A stretch of DNA of 15,553 bases from Bremia lactucae (taxonomy: Eukaryota; Oomycota; Peronosporomycetes; Peronosporales; Peronosporaceae), in the NCBI RefSeq assembly GCF_004359215.1, contig NW_027152196.1, forward strand, positions 1,155,833 through 1,171,385. Direction: 5' to 3'. Under the pieces are notes generated by a model. It did not search any database and was not told where the DNA came from. It saw only the letters and a list, made by a program, of their open reading frames with translations. The translations under genes were made by a program, and so were the position numbers. Numbering within the stretch: the stretch's first letter is position 1; the number at the start of each line of letters is the position of its first letter. Of the stretch, positions 8,640-15,407 are shown piece after piece.

Positions 8640-9629
8640 TAATTACGTTCAGTACCACTCGGTACTGGGCATGGGGCACTACATTCATGAGCGTAGTGTC
8701 GTAACTTTTGACAGTGATTGCATTTCTGCAATCGCTTACTGTTCGAAAAGCGAGGTTTATCGCTTTCGACATAAGAGAGGTCATAGGTTCTGGACCTCCA
8801 AGCTCTGTCGTCTTGGAGAATGATACGATGACGAACTAGCTTGAGCCTGTCTCAAGCTAAATTCCTCCTGTTCCGCAACGGATATTGCTTCTTCAAGCTT
8901 ATCCAGTTCCAAGCGGAACAAGTGGGTCTTTTCGTGACCATCCGTAAGACCTTCCATGAATACCGTAATTAACGTGTGTTCATGGACTGGATTGTTAGTG
9001 ATACAACTCACTAAGTGTCGTATATGCTGGGCATTAGCGTGCACATCACGCTTGCCTTGCTTGAGTTTCAGAAGCTCTGATCGAGTTCTGAACTCAGCCC
9101 TAGGCAATTCAAAAGTCTATTTGAGCCGAGCTTAAAAAGCCTCTAGCGACTCAAAGACATATGAATTGCGCAACTTCAGGCCTAGTGCCCAAGCTTTGGC
9201 ACGACCTGCCGACGATGTGACGAGCCCTTATGGCATCGTCCAACTCGACAAACCATCTAAAATGGGAGTCTTCTTCGACTCCCCTATACTTAGAGATGTC
9301 TATATTTAATGCTTTGGGACGACGCGTGTGCGTCAACCCAGGTACAGGGGTCTGTACCTGTTGTCTCAACAGTTCTACCTGATGAGACCCTTGCTGATTA
9401 AGCAAGGTACCTCCTCCTTCTCCTTCGCCTTGTCAAGTTCATGTTGAACGAAGTTGGCGATGGCTGTACGGAGGGCATCTCTGTCCAAACAATACAGCAT
9501 GGCCAAGACGGCATCGTTCCCTATGGTCGAACTCATTTGTTCGACCGCACTCCTTTCTATGTCACTTAGAAAGGAGTAGCTATCACACAAACCGTGATGC
9601 GCATTTCCATTATCATCTAACATGTCCAT
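8640..9629 (-). pseudogene. Gag with zinc knuckle (copy C)
   Basis: Gag probably starts at the ATG at 9629, about 50 nt after the LTR end. The first frame (9629-9375) holds a helical N-terminus, then a one-base shift moves to the frame 9405-9151 with RRPKALNIDISKYRGVEE and FVELDDAIRARHI, the capsid-like block. A short deletion and two stops precede the frame 9107-8781 (PRAEFRTRSELLKLKQGKRD, LRQAQASSSSY). A CX2CX4HX4C zinc knuckle follows at 8681-8722, with Arg where Gly usually precedes the His. The order fits a Ty3/gypsy gag, which packages element RNA. It is not translatable as one protein. Confidence 0.85.
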
Positions 9630-9639
9630 GTTAGATGAT
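9612..9639. repeat. Hairpin with 13-bp arms over the gag start codon
   Basis: Arms 9612-9624 and 9627-9639 are exact reverse complements with a two-base centre. The gag ATG (minus strand, 9629-9627) lies in the inner end of one arm. In RNA the start codon would sit next to the loop of a strong hairpin about 40 nt from the LTR. Confidence 0.93.
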
Positions 9640-9664
9640 GGAAGTGTGGTCCTTGGAGGGACTA

Positions 9665-9677
9665 CAAAGTGCTACCA
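9665..9677 (-). other. Candidate tRNA primer-binding site
   Basis: On the minus strand TGGTAGCACTTTG starts three bases after the LTR end (9680). TGGTAGCA is the complement of the 3' end of eukaryotic initiator tRNA-Met, which primes many Ty1 and Ty3 class elements. About eight matching bases is a modest match, so the tRNA identity is inferred. Confidence 0.6.
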
Positions 9678-9679
9678 GG

Positions 9680-10107
9680 TGTTACGGGGCACTACGACTT
9701 GTACTGCTTCAGTACAAGTCCACTTCGCGCTGCCTCAGTGCGAGTGGTGCATCACGTTGCTTCACGTACACTAGTACGTGCAGAGGAAGACTCTCTTTGA
9801 AACACTTGCTTTAAAGAGGGATAATTACAAAACTGTATTTAATATAATTAAGTTTTCTGTTTCTATTTATTTAATACTAACTTAATACAAAACATGTAAT
9901 AAGTCTTATCTATCTATCTCTTTGCGCGCGTCCAGCGCTGACTGGACCGCGGAGAAAGTAGATATAATGGTCTATATGTATTAATAGATAAGCTTTGAAA
10001 ATATAACCATGTAAAATAATATTCTCCATATATTATCTACCTCTCAGAAAATATGTTAATAAACAATTTTTAAGTTTTAATTTCATGTAACGATACACCC
10101 CGATACA
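9680..10107 (-). repeat. 5' LTR of copy C, about 428 bp
   Basis: On the minus strand it would begin TGTATCGGGG (10107-10098) and end CCCCGTAACA (9689-9680). These are imperfect inverted termini (8 of 10 matching) with the TG...CA ends expected of LTRs, and a primer-binding-site-like sequence and gag follow at once. The interior is AT-rich (9830-10080) with a GC-rich block near 9925-9955. The end next to the leader is full of hairpins, e.g. 9696-9720 with 10-bp arms. A second CGATACA at 10091-10097 makes the outer boundary uncertain by about 10 bp. No partner LTR is in the window to confirm the limits. Confidence 0.65.
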
Positions 10108-10308
10108 CTTTCTGCAAATGATGATTTTTCACGCACACACTTTTTGTTAAAATTGTTAATAAAATACAAGAGCCAAAAATCTGAATTCTTAATATATCCT
10201 GAGATTATTACAAACGATTGTCGTGAATCGTTTGTATCAATTATTACGAGTAGCACACAAAATATAAACCGTGCCATCAAGTTGCATCAAAATCTAGTAA
10301 ATATAGTC
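10108..10308. other. AT-rich upstream region of the RraA-family gene
   Basis: 201 bp between the LTR and the first ATG of the next gene. The gene frame stays open upstream to about 10144 but has no ATG there and is AT-rich, so I read it as promoter and 5' UTR. It contains one strong inverted repeat (10209-10236). No clear Inr/FPR match was found. Confidence 0.6.
10209..10236. repeat. Inverted repeat, 11-bp arms, upstream of the RraA-family gene
   Basis: TACAAACGATT (10209-10219) and AATCGTTTGTA (10226-10236) flank GTCGTG, 73 bp before the ATG at 10309. It could be a regulatory site, a 5' UTR hairpin or a relic of older repeat DNA. Confidence 0.85.
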
Positions 10309-10974
10309 ATGGCAAGCTCCCTACATGAAGCGGTTAAGGTGCAACAACACTTGGCCAGAATCTCCGTCTGCGCCATTGCCGATGCCATGGCAAAGTTAAA
10401 CATTCAGGGCCACCTTTTGGACATAAGTCTCGTGCGCGGCTTGGAGGTCGCGGATATTTGCGGGCCTGCACTTACGGTGCAAGTCGTACCGACAAAAGGG
10501 TGTAAAGTTAATAAGTTGCCATACCATTACATCGACGAAATCGAAAAAGGTCAAGTAATTGTCATTAGCGCTCCAGAAGGCAGCACATTTGGTGTTTTCG
10601 GTGGATTATTGGCCACTGCCGCTAAAGCTCGAGGAGCGGCTGGTGTCATAACCGACGGAAGAGTGCGCGATGTACAGGAAATCAGATCCATAGGTCTTCC
10701 GACCTTCTCTCGAGGGACGTCGGTACACGGTCAACGAGGCAAATCTACAATTGCGGACGTCAATTGTCCTGTGGTCGTAGGAGGTTGCGTAATTCGCTGC
10801 AATGACATTATCCGAGCCGACTGCAACGGCGTCATTGTCATCCCCAATGAGCACGCAACTGAAATCGCATCTAAAGCCGAAGTGATTGAGAAGCAGGACG
10901 ATAAGATCGCAGAGGCAGTCAAGCAGGGAGCGATGCTAAAACACTCTTTCGAGCGCTTTCGCGCGAAAATGTAA
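10309..10974 (+). CDS. RraA/HMG-aldolase family protein (probable 4-hydroxy-4-methyl-2-oxoglutarate aldolase / oxaloacetate decarboxylase)
   Basis: 221 residues, single exon. The family fold carries a divalent-metal site that in characterised members cleaves 4-hydroxy-4-methyl-2-oxoglutarate or decarboxylates oxaloacetate; yeast YER010C is a eukaryotic example. Bacterial RraA, the RNase E inhibitor, shares the fold without this chemistry. Visible here are CGPALTV (residues 51-57), GVFGGLLATAAKARGAAGVITDGRVRD, and the aldolase signature G-x20-R-D-x2-E (G99, R120, D121, E124), which argues for an enzyme over an RNase regulator. The late NDIIRADCNGVIVIP block (165-179) fits the family, with Asn-Asp where Gly-Asp is usual. 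No targeting peptide is evident, so it is probably cytosolic. The start is the first ATG in the frame, in a fair context (TCATGG). The retroelement LTR ends only 201 bp upstream and is transcribed away from the gene. Substrate is inferred from the motif only. Confidence 0.9.
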   Translation: MASSLHEAVKVQQHLARISVCAIADAMAKLNIQGHLLDISLVRGLEVADICGPALTVQVVPTKGCKVNKLPYHYIDEIEKGQVIVISAPEGSTFGVFGGLLATAAKARGAAGVITDGRVRDVQEIRSIGLPTFSRGTSVHGQRGKSTIADVNCPVVVGGCVIRCNDIIRADCNGVIVIPNEHATEIASKAEVIEKQDDKIAEAVKQGAMLKHSFERFRAKM

Positions 10975-10986
10975 ATTATGAAAAGT

Positions 10987-11283
10987 TTATTGTGTGTCAT
11001 ACGTAAATAATGCCGGTTGTGCGAAATATTCACTTAGCTCCCATCTTTGGTAATACGTAATATTATATTCCTGATTCGAGGTGACGATGGCAAAGTTCAC
11101 GAGTATAGCTCTTCTCGTGAAAGCAGAGATCTGCACCAAAATTCCTCGGTGCTCTCTACTTATTTCCTTATTAAAAGTGCTTTTTGACTTGTGTTCGAAA
11201 GCTCGTACCAAGCGATGAAATCTTGTCAGTGTCTTACGGACAATAGAGCGTTCAGTTTGAAGATCCTTGGCACCATTTGCCAT
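10987..11283 (-). CDS. Hypothetical protein, 98 aa (doubtful)
   Basis: An ATG-started frame on the minus strand, convergent with the RraA-family gene (12 bp between stops) and 61 bp downstream of the HYPK-like gene on the same strand. The N-terminal half is basic and helical-looking (SIVRKTLTRFHRLVRAFEHK); the C-terminal half is mixed with several aromatic residues. I recognise no domain. The basic helix recalls small mitochondrial LYR-type proteins, but no LYR motif is present. The DNA upstream (11284-11340) is AT-rich, as expected of a promoter or of plain intergenic DNA. It could equally be a chance frame or the 3' region of its neighbours. Confidence 0.35.
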   Translation of the reverse strand: MANGAKDLQTERSIVRKTLTRFHRLVRAFEHKSKSTFNKEISREHRGILVQISAFTRRAILVNFAIVTSNQEYNITYYQRWELSEYFAQPALFTYDTQ

Positions 11284-11344
11284 AGAATAGTAAAAAGATT
11301 TAAACCTATTATATTGCTAATTACATGTAAAAGACACTACGTAT

Positions 11345-11707
11345 TTAGGCGGCGATGAGCGTGTGGAGACACTGAACGACGTCTCCGTCCGCCTCGCGCA
11401 GCTTGCGATCCGCTAGTTGCACAGAGATCTCCATCTCCTGTGCTACGAGTGCGACGTCATCTTGACTGATCTTCACAGCTGCTAATTTCTTCTCAAGCAG
11501 GCGCTCCGCCTCCTTATCTGCTTCTTCCTGCTTGTGTAGCGCCTGAAATGCCACTTTCATCTTGTTTTCATCCATCTGCTTCTCCTCGACAAGATCGGTC
11601 AGATTTTCCATCGCGGTGCTTTCATCCTTCTTGCTCTTTACTTGCTCCTGTGGCGTCTCTTCTTCGCCATCCGAGCCCGTCAGAGCTTTCACCTCCATTG
11701 CGCTCAT
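11345..11707 (-). CDS. HYPK: HYPK-like UBA protein (NatA-associated chaperone)
   Basis: 120 residues from the first ATG (11707); the frame is open upstream but has no ATG. Order: an acidic, disordered N-terminus (GSDGEEETPQEQ), a charged helical stretch (about 36-75, ending EEADKEAERLLEKKLAAVKI), then a C-terminal UBA-like domain (76-119) with the VKISQDDVALVAQEMEIS core and LREADGDVVQCLHTLI. This matches the HYPK/NAC-alpha-like UBA family in sequence, length and arrangement. In animals, fungi and plants HYPK binds the ribosome-associated NatA N-terminal acetyltransferase, limits or stabilises its activity, and acts as a chaperone. It lacks the NAC domain, which rules out NAC-alpha itself. 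Divergent to the NDK gene, with ATGs 154 bp apart. Confidence 0.88.
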   Translation of the reverse strand: MSAMEVKALTGSDGEEETPQEQVKSKKDESTAMENLTDLVEEKQMDENKMKVAFQALHKQEEADKEAERLLEKKLAAVKISQDDVALVAQEMEISVQLADRKLREADGDVVQCLHTLIAA

Positions 11708-11861
11708 ATTGTCGTTCGACCACAGCCAATGCGAGAATGCATTCAGCTTTTTAGCCAATTAAATGCTTCATCTTTTTTTTTGCACACGTCGCGTACGAAG
11801 ACCATTTTGTCATTTGTGGTTTTCCTTCCTAGGCTAAAGTGGTGTGCATCTACACATTTCC
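11708..11861. promoter_or_regulatory. Shared divergent promoter region of HYPK-like and NDK genes
   Basis: 154 bp separate the two ATGs, so both promoters and both 5' UTRs lie here. A polypyrimidine run (11771-11781) is in the middle. Only the NDK side shows a clear core promoter motif. Confidence 0.7.
11810..11825 (+). promoter_or_regulatory. Oomycete Inr + FPR core promoter of NDK
   Basis: TCATTTGTGGTTTTCC fits the oomycete initiator (YCAYTYY-like) followed directly by a flanking-promoter-region T block. It lies 36 bp before the ATG at 11862, a normal distance for short oomycete 5' UTRs. No TATA box was seen. Confidence 0.6.
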
Positions 11862-12536
11862 ATGTTTACCCGTGTATCCCGTCGTGTAGCCTTAAAGCTC
11901 TGCTCGACGCGATCCTTCGCATCGCAGGCTCGAACAGCCGCAGCAATTAAGGCCCCTGTCACCTTTGCTGTTGCCGCTGCTGTTGGTATGACGGCTTTTG
12001 CCATCACCGCTGCGCCTGTGGCCGAGAACAAGGCCGCTGGGAAGCCTACGACCCCACTTGCTGGCGTCGCCGGCACCTCAAAGGAGCGCACATTCATCGC
12101 TATCAAACCGGATGGCGTGCAGCGTGGCCTTATTAGCGAAGTCATTGGGCGTTTTGAAAAAAAAGGCTACAAGCTCGTGGCGCTCAAACAAATGACAGCG
12201 ACAGAAGAGCGCGCGAAAGCGCACTACGCTGATCTCTCGGGGCGCCCGTTTTTCCCTGGTCTTGTCAAGTATTTCAGCTCGGGACCGATCGTATGCATGG
12301 TCTGGGAAGGCACGGATGTCATTCTCACTGGCCGCAAAATCTTGGGGGCGACGAACCCCAATCAGGCTGCCCCTGGCACCTTACGTGGCGATAATTGCAT
12401 CTCCACGGGGCGGAACCTCGTACACGGGTCGGACGGCCCAGACTCGGCCAAGCACGAAATCACCATGTGGTTCACTCCCGAAGAAATCAGCAACTACGAA
12501 CGCGCTCTTGACACGTGGATCGTCTCGGACAATTAA
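11862..12536 (+). CDS. Mitochondrial nucleoside diphosphate kinase with N-terminal membrane anchor
   Basis: 224 residues from the first ATG. NDK moves the gamma phosphate from ATP to other NDPs through a phosphohistidine. The catalytic domain spans about 74-224: [15 protein letters not shown] with nucleotide-contacting K82, a Kpn-loop-like [13 protein letters not shown], and RNLVHGSDG with catalytic H188, followed by [10 protein letters not shown]. All expected active-site blocks are present. The extra 73 residues begin with an Arg/Ser-rich presequence ([20 protein letters not shown]) typical of mitochondrial import, then an Ala-rich hydrophobic stretch (about 31-53) long enough to span a membrane, then a Gly/Pro/Lys linker. 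This bipartite layout suggests inner-membrane anchoring or sorting to the intermembrane space. The segment could instead be an alanine-rich linker. Convergent with the cereblon gene. Confidence 0.95.
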   Translation: MFTRVSRRVALKLCSTRSFASQARTAAAIKAPVTFAVAAAVGMTAFAITAAPVAENKAAGKPTTPLAGVAGTSKERTFIAIKPDGVQRGLISEVIGRFEKKGYKLVALKQMTATEERAKAHYADLSGRPFFPGLVKYFSSGPIVCMVWEGTDVILTGRKILGATNPNQAAPGTLRGDNCISTGRNLVHGSDGPDSAKHEITMWFTPEEISNYERALDTWIVSDN

Positions 12537-12878
12537 ACAGCGGCACGGTTCAAGCTTCATTGACGAGCTGTGAATATGTGCTAGCTTTGTGTTTGATACA
12601 TAAAGGAAGACGAATTAAATAAATCTCAATTTGCTCAACTTGTGATGATTGCAACCTTTTTTTTTTAAAAAAGATACCACTACAAATCTGTCAAGAATTT
12701 CTGAAAAAAGGTTTTCTATTTTGGCAAGACAATATATTGCCTTGAAAACCTATATTGATCATTAAGAAACAATGCAATCATCAAGAATCTCTTACCAGCA
12801 AAGGTCCTTTTCACACTAGGAGCGCTTAACCTACTACCCCGCACTAAACTCTTTCATCGTACACTGTGCCATACCGTC
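12537..12878. other. Convergent intergenic region (3' UTRs of NDK and cereblon)
   Basis: 342 bp, AT-rich, with no frame I trust. A poly-T/poly-A block at about 12657-12673 could form a weak A/T hairpin. Nothing else recognisable. Confidence 0.6.
12618..12623 (+). terminator. Possible polyadenylation signal for NDK
   Basis: AATAAA, 82 bp after the NDK stop. Oomycetes do not depend strictly on this hexamer, so the call is weak. Confidence 0.35.
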
Positions 12879-14169
12879 TCAAGTCAAAAGCAAGCCAACG
12901 GACGACTCGGAACTTATTGAATGCAATTCACGAGAACGAGTTAACGCCGCTCGTCGAAATCCAAAAAATGTTTCCGGGAGTACTTCGGAATTTACATGAT
13001 CAAATCGCCAGCCAAGATGGTGGTCGCACGAATTGCAATGGATACTACTCCACGCATAGCCAGGAAACCACGTATCTTGTATACTACGTGCAGTGCTTGT
13101 AAACACGTGGGACCGAGTTACGTCACGTACAGTCAATACTTGATACACATGACCCATAGGATTGACAAATGTCTCCATCAATGCGTCATGCGTTGTCATA
13201 CGAATCATTTCTCGAGTATTTGCAATAACAACGCCACATATCGCACAAAAGAGATCTTCTTGTACCTCTTCAAGCAATTCAATTTCTCGACGTAATAATC
13301 GCACCGTCGAGTTCATTTGAAGTAATTCCAGTCTTTGCATCGTATCCAGTGGTAAATTCCGAGCAACCCAGTATGCAAATAAAGTCGGATCCGGACGGTC
13401 ACTTGCAACTGCCACGTAATGTTTAAACGATTCGTTTGCATTGATAAAATCATCGTCCTTCGTTTGACTCCTTTGGTCGATTCGTGGCTTGCGAAACCAC
13501 GCACTGTAAACAGAAGACAATAGCATTTTTTGTATCGTGTGTACCAACACACGTGCATCGTATAACGCATACGTGCATTGTCCCCAATAAGCCGGATATT
13601 GTCGACTGTATTGTCGTCGAAAAATTGGATTTAATTTCAGGAGTGAACCATGACACGACATTGTATGAAATGGGATGGACTGAGCTCGATCGTGTGGCAA
13701 AATTTGTACTTTTCCATACAAGAATTGAAGGCTTCCATTAGCTGGCAATCGCTCTACGAGACGAAAGCGTTGCTTGGCTGTTCCAGTCATTCGCCCATTG
13801 TGCGCCTCTATACTAAACCGCTCGACTTGAACGGTAGCTCCAAATTGTTGGTCAGTTTGATGAGGAGCGAGAACGGCTAAGAGCACATTTTCTGTGGAGA
13901 TGTATTCACCAATACCTCCAAGCATAGAAGTCGATAACATCCGAAGTGGAAGAACGTCGCCTGGGAATAACACCTATGTGGAATGAGCTTCTCGACGATC
14001 CTTTTGACGGGACTAGCAATGGGTTTTTGCGTACAATGTCGGGTAGATAGAGTAGCGGTAATGTAAGAATCTTGCCTTCAGGATGCATGGAGGAGTGACG
14101 GTGATTTATTGCCTCGAGATGCCCAAGATACGCGTGAGCTTCGTAAGCGTGATCTCCTGAACGTGCCAT
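12879..14169 (-). CDS. CRBN: Cereblon orthologue (LON domain plus CULT domain), CRL4 substrate receptor
   Basis: Two exons: 14169-14035 (ATG, 45 codons) and 13973-12879, joined in phase 0, giving 409 residues (human cereblon 442). The splice restores PDIVLFPGDVLPLRML, the LON-domain entry strand. Order: short N-terminus; LON-like domain about 35-145 (PGDVLPL, QFGATVQVE, AKQRFRLVERL, VQILP); a helical DDB1-binding-type region about 175-285; and the C-terminal CULT domain. In CULT, the zinc ligands CAIC (288, 291) and CNSC (358, 361) and the three cage tryptophans in WFPGYAW and LGW (347, 353, 367) are all present. In animals cereblon links DDB1-CUL4 ligase to substrates and the CULT cage binds cyclic-imide degrons and thalidomide-type drugs. 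Residues around the cage differ from human: QDT before the first Trp and SS after the second. No signal peptide is evident, unlike secreted CULT-only proteins. Confidence 0.93.
13974..14034 (-). other. 61-nt GT-AG intron in the cereblon gene
   Basis: The donor GTACGC begins at 14034 and the acceptor ACATAG ends at 13974. Reading through instead gives a non-homologous tail (RKNPLLVPSK...), while splicing gives continuous cereblon homology in phase 0. The length suits an oomycete intron. GTACGC is a weak match to the common GTRNGT donor. Confidence 0.88.
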
Positions 14170-14918
14170 CTTGTGTCGAAAATGTTGCACCACCAGAATT
14201 TGTACATTTTTGTATTCTCCAAAACACTAAATGCCACCTTTAAGAGGGGTTATCCTATCGTACCTAATTAACTCAACAATTATGACGAAAAAACGACGAT
14301 AGAAATAAAGCTCATGCTTGATCAATGTCGCCTCGTCAACAAAATATCGGTTTTTATATGTCCAATTGTAGTAAAAAGATCTATACGATCCAATTTCGAC
14401 AAAATAATTCGTTTTCTTATTACTCACTTCCTAGACTTACTTGTTTTGGTTTCTAAAGTTGCACTGACCAATAATCTGATTCACCATGCCGATTTTCAAA
14501 ACGATAATAAAGGATAGTTCTATTTCTATTGCGTAGATCTGGCGTTATCTTTTCAAAATTGTGTCAATGACCGTCCGGATTGACCAAAATATAATAAATC
14601 TGATGGGGGCAAGCCGCTAGATTATTTGCAGGAACCCCATTGCAGATGCATTTTTTTCTACCTGCAATAAGAAGCCTAGAAGAAGCGGCAATTCTGTAGC
14701 GAAGCGTCGCATTCAAGTCGCCGCATATCAACAATTTTGTCCAGAGGAAGCGGCAACTCGAAACAAAACGTATTTGAAACCGCCCTAAATAAGCTTTTAA
14801 GGCGCAGTAGACGTCTAAAACGAACAAAGTGGTGCACAAATCTTTAGAATTGGATACTTAGCAACAAGGTACTTAAAATATTCATCCTTCTCAGAAACCA
14901 CAAAGAAGTGTACCCCCT
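14170..14918. other. Intergenic region between cereblon and Y14 genes
   Basis: 749 bp holding the cereblon 5' region and the Y14 3' region, both genes being on the minus strand. AT-rich, with several short frames lacking homology. A 91-codon minus frame at 14839-14564 starts at TTG, not ATG, and shows no domain. A GAAGCGGCAA motif occurs twice (near 14682 and 14747) with similar context, perhaps a decayed repeat. An imperfect Inr-like CATTTAGTGTTTTGG lies on the minus strand about 60 bp before the cereblon ATG. Confidence 0.6.
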
Positions 14919-15407
14919 CTACCGTCGCGTGGAGCGACGTCCGCCCCGCTTCTCCGCTTCCATCCGGAAAGCCCAGTCCACATGAATAGTTTGACCTAAG
15001 ATTTTCTCGCCATCCATACGCTCCATGGCCGCCTTGGCGTCCTCAAAGTGCTCAAATTCCACGAGAGCGTACCCCTTTACAAACCCCGAACGCCGGTCTA
15101 GATTTAAATGCAAATCTTTCACTTGGGAATCCTCCCCAAAAACGTCCATAACATCCTCTTCCTGTGCTTCTTCGTGGACGCCAGTAACAAAAAGGAGCCA
15201 TCCCTCCACTGAACGGAGCGCTGTCGAATGATCTCGACTCGGCTTAAGCTTGTCAAAAACGCCGCTTTCAGCTGGATACCGTGCAGCGTCCATAGCAGCC
15301 GAACCAGATCCGCGTCCTCGTATCGTCCGTTTTGTCTTTTTTGGCTTCACTTCTTCTTCCTCGACAGCCATGGCCGTATCACTCTCGTAGTCCACTTCGT
15401 CCGCCAT
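14919..15407 (-). CDS. RBM8A: Exon-junction-complex RNA-binding protein Y14
   Basis: 162 residues from the first ATG (15407); the open frame upstream to 15455 has no ATG. Human RBM8A has 174. Order: acidic N-terminus (MADEVDYESDTAMAVEEEE), a basic KPKKTKRTIRGRG patch that could be a nuclear localisation signal, the conserved RSVEGWLLFVTGVHEEA entry, one RRM (about 70-147) with RNP2 LFVTGV (72-77) and RNP1 KGYALVEF (111-118), and a basic Arg-rich tail (KRGGRRSTRR). The pattern VTGVHEEA...LHLNLDRRSG is diagnostic of Y14, whose RRM binds Mago and not RNA directly. With Mago and eIF4A3 it marks spliced junctions on mRNA. The tail is shorter than in human and has fewer Arg-Ser pairs. Only 146 bp of upstream DNA remain in the window (15408-15553), without a clear promoter motif. 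Confidence 0.96.
   Translation of the reverse strand: MADEVDYESDTAMAVEEEEVKPKKTKRTIRGRGSGSAAMDAARYPAESGVFDKLKPSRDHSTALRSVEGWLLFVTGVHEEAQEEDVMDVFGEDSQVKDLHLNLDRRSGFVKGYALVEFEHFEDAKAAMERMDGEKILGQTIHVDWAFRMEAEKRGGRRSTRR

Larger units (their letters stand above)
4273..10107 (-). mobile_element. Ty3/gypsy LTR retrotransposon, copy C (5' LTR to post-integrase tail)
   Basis: This is the most complete element here, about 5.8 kb, read right to left. It has the 5' LTR (9680-10107), primer-binding site (around 9665-9677), a leader of about 50 nt, gag, protease, spacer, RT, RNase H, integrase and part of the tail. The domain order is Ty3/gypsy. Stops and frameshifts occur in every module, so it cannot make its proteins. 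The 3' end and 3' LTR fall in the gap, so LTR-LTR divergence and target-site duplications cannot be read. Confidence 0.9.

Noticed and set aside
1..9800. CRISPR-like array or regulator binding-site cluster, suggested by the many palindromes
   Set aside because: The palindromes differ from each other in sequence, have no constant spacing or common repeat unit, and lie inside retroelement coding sequence.
10144..10308. 55-codon N-terminal extension of the RraA-family protein
   Set aside because: The frame is open but has no ATG before 10309, is AT-rich, and does not resemble the family N-terminus.
11708..11758. 17-residue N-terminal extension of the HYPK-like protein
   Set aside because: It would start at TTG; the first ATG is at 11707 and gives a normal HYPK length.
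11548..11950. Plus-strand frames of 66-102 aa opposite HYPK and over the promoter
   Set aside because: Shadows of HYPK and NDK with no recognisable domain.
12657..12675. Poly-T/poly-A hairpin as a transcription terminator
   Set aside because: Simple A/T run; rho-independent-type terminators are not expected in a nuclear eukaryotic gene.
13906..13973. Unspliced read-through of cereblon exon 1 into the intron and beyond
   Set aside because: The read-through tail has no homology, while the GT-AG splice gives a continuous LON domain in phase.
14564..14839. 91-codon minus-strand frame
   Set aside because: Starts at TTG, contains no domain, and lies in AT-rich intergenic DNA.
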